Origin: a bacterium
GTDB taxonomy: Bacteria; UBP14; UBA6098; JAFGQG01
NCBI GenBank assembly: GCA_016930435.1
Contig: JAFGGQ010000087.1
Coordinates: 1-14,748 of the forward strand
Length of the DNA stretch: 14,748 bases
Direction: 5' to 3'
Shown one piece after another: positions 13,958 to 14,748 of the stretch (positions are counted from its first letter, which is position 1; each line of letters starts with the position of its first letter). The notes beneath the pieces are model-generated. The model made no database searches and had not been told where the DNA came from. It saw nothing but the letters and a program-made list of their open reading frames with translations. A program made the translations under genes and the position numbers.

Positions 13958-14748
13958 TTATTTTATCAACTGGGTTTTGATCACCCTAACCTCTTCTCCG
14001 GCGGTCAATTTGATAAAGTAAATCCCGGAAGATACGGGTTCATTAAGGGAGTTTCTACCTGCCCAGAAAGCCTGGTGATAACCAGCAGTCTTTGATCCCT
14101 TCTCAATATCACAAACCTTTTCTCCCAGAATATCATAGACCGATATCTCCACAGCGCAATCGCAGGGCAGAGCATATTCAACCCCCGTGCTGGGATTAAA
14201 TGGATTCGGCTGGTTCTGGCTGAGTTGAAGCTGAGTGGGAAGCGCCGAATATATCCGCTGGGGTTCACCGCTCAGGACCAAGTCTTTATGCATTGTAAAA
14301 AGATTGATCGTATTGTTGCTTTTCTGATCACCAATGATGCCGGAGAGAGCGTCAATGTGAAAACCAGGACAAATACCCTCAAAAGAATTAACTATAAATG
14401 TCAAACTCAAGTCCAAAGGCTCATCGGAAGCGGGATATATCACCAGCTCGTTAAACCCTTCCACTATCTCGATTTCAGGTGAAGCCTTTGCTCCCAGGGA
14501 ATAGCGGTTCAGGGTATAACAGGTGGGATCCCATTTGAGCCGGAGGGTATGGAACGATTGGGGGATGAGGGGCATCGCCCGAAGAGAAAGATGCGCTTCT
14601 CTATTGCCGAACTGATCGGTTAGTAGATCGCCGTTAAAATCGATATCTATGACAGGGTTGGGTATCGCCATCTCCGCGGGTTTATCCCCTGAATAAAGGG
14701 TTTCCGAACCGGGGACCTGAGAAAGCCCGGGGCTGTTGAAACATAAAC
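13958..14748 (-). CDS. secreted protein with C-terminal PNPFNPS sorting domain, C-terminal part (N-terminus off right edge)
   Basis: The minus-strand frame stays open to the right edge of the window, so the ATG at 14671 is probably internal and at least 26 further codons precede it. What is visible is a beta-rich domain in which LRLKWDP and the following strands, up to LSLTFIVNSF, loosely resemble cohesin-like or Ig-like folds (weak inference). A C-terminal FlgD-like/type IX-like sorting domain follows, with PNPFNPSTGVEYALP, V-Y-D-I-L-G-E-K-V, AGYHQAFWAGRN and SSGIYFIKL. These are standard for exported proteins of the FCB group. Any catalytic domain would lie upstream, outside the window. It is convergent with the AlbA_2 membrane protein gene, 36 bp away, with no clear shared terminator. 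Confidence 0.8.
   Translation of the reverse strand, partial: LCFNSPGLSQVPGSETLYSGDKPAEMAIPNPVIDIDFNGDLLTDQFGNREAHLSLRAMPLIPQSFHTLRLKWDPTCYTLNRYSLGAKASPEIEIVEGFNELVIYPASDEPLDLSLTFIVNSFEGICPGFHIDALSGIIGDQKSNNTINLFTMHKDLVLSGEPQRIYSALPTQLQLSQNQPNPFNPSTGVEYALPCDCAVEISVYDILGEKVCDIEKGSKTAGYHQAFWAGRNSLNEPVSSGIYFIKLTAGEEVRVIKTQLIK

Noticed and set aside
14225-14482. A plus-strand open frame inside the right-edge secreted protein gene
   Set aside because: It is antisense to a frame with clear PNPFNPS sorting-domain homology and resembles nothing itself.
1-14748. CRISPR arrays, tRNA or rRNA genes, insertion sequences, prophage genes
   Set aside because: No regularly spaced direct repeats, no tRNA or rRNA signature sequences, and no transposase or integrase motifs were seen on either strand.

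Overview
The window looks like chromosome from a Gram-negative, diderm bacterium, probably in or near the Fibrobacterota-Chlorobiota-Bacteroidota (FCB) superphylum or an allied candidate phylum such as Marinimicrobiota, Calditrichota or KSB1. The evidence is two secreted proteins ending in PNPFN-type C-terminal sorting domains, a periplasmic/outer-membrane protein with a C-terminal beta-barrel, and a lipoprotein. The best promoter-like sites have an ordinary sigma-70 form (TTGACT, 15-16 nt, TATAAT-like) rather than the Bacteroidota -33/-7 form, so I lean away from Bacteroidota proper. The taxon is inference. No rRNA, tRNA, CRISPR array, transposase or phage gene was found.

Left part (1-4411). 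The 5' end of nadB (L-aspartate oxidase) runs off the left edge on the minus strand behind a near-consensus promoter. At 435-585 lies a broken yjbQ gene (YjbQ/UPF0047 family): its first ~15 codons are joined, out of frame, to its last ~35 codons. Next, on the minus strand, rlmN and a 917-residue peptidase/propeller/beta-barrel protein overlap by ATGA.

Centre (4604-11399). A compact plus-strand cluster encodes PgsB, PgsC and PgsW (poly-gamma-glutamate synthesis system), two tandem CNNM/CorC-family membrane proteins, and a secreted seven-repeat RCC1 propeller with a sorting tail. Gaps range from a 1-bp overlap to 45 bp, so one transcript is likely, starting from a promoter at 4546-4573. No pgsA/capA or gamma-glutamyl hydrolase gene is present in the cluster. 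The idea that polymer synthesis, Mg2+ handling and a surface protein are functionally linked is my inference.

Right part (11400-14748). After a 226-bp AT-rich gap with a possible promoter comes a lipoprotein built of seven LVIVD repeats. It is followed by a protein with about six membrane segments fused to a C-terminal AlbA_2/Schlafen-type domain, and, convergent to that, the C-terminal part of a secreted protein with a PNPFNPS sorting domain that runs off the right edge.

Most genes belong to known families. The points most worth a second look are the PgsBCW-CNNM-CNNM-RCC1 arrangement, the membrane-AlbA_2 fusion, the asymmetric CNNM pair, the peptidase-propeller-barrel protein and the decayed yjbQ.
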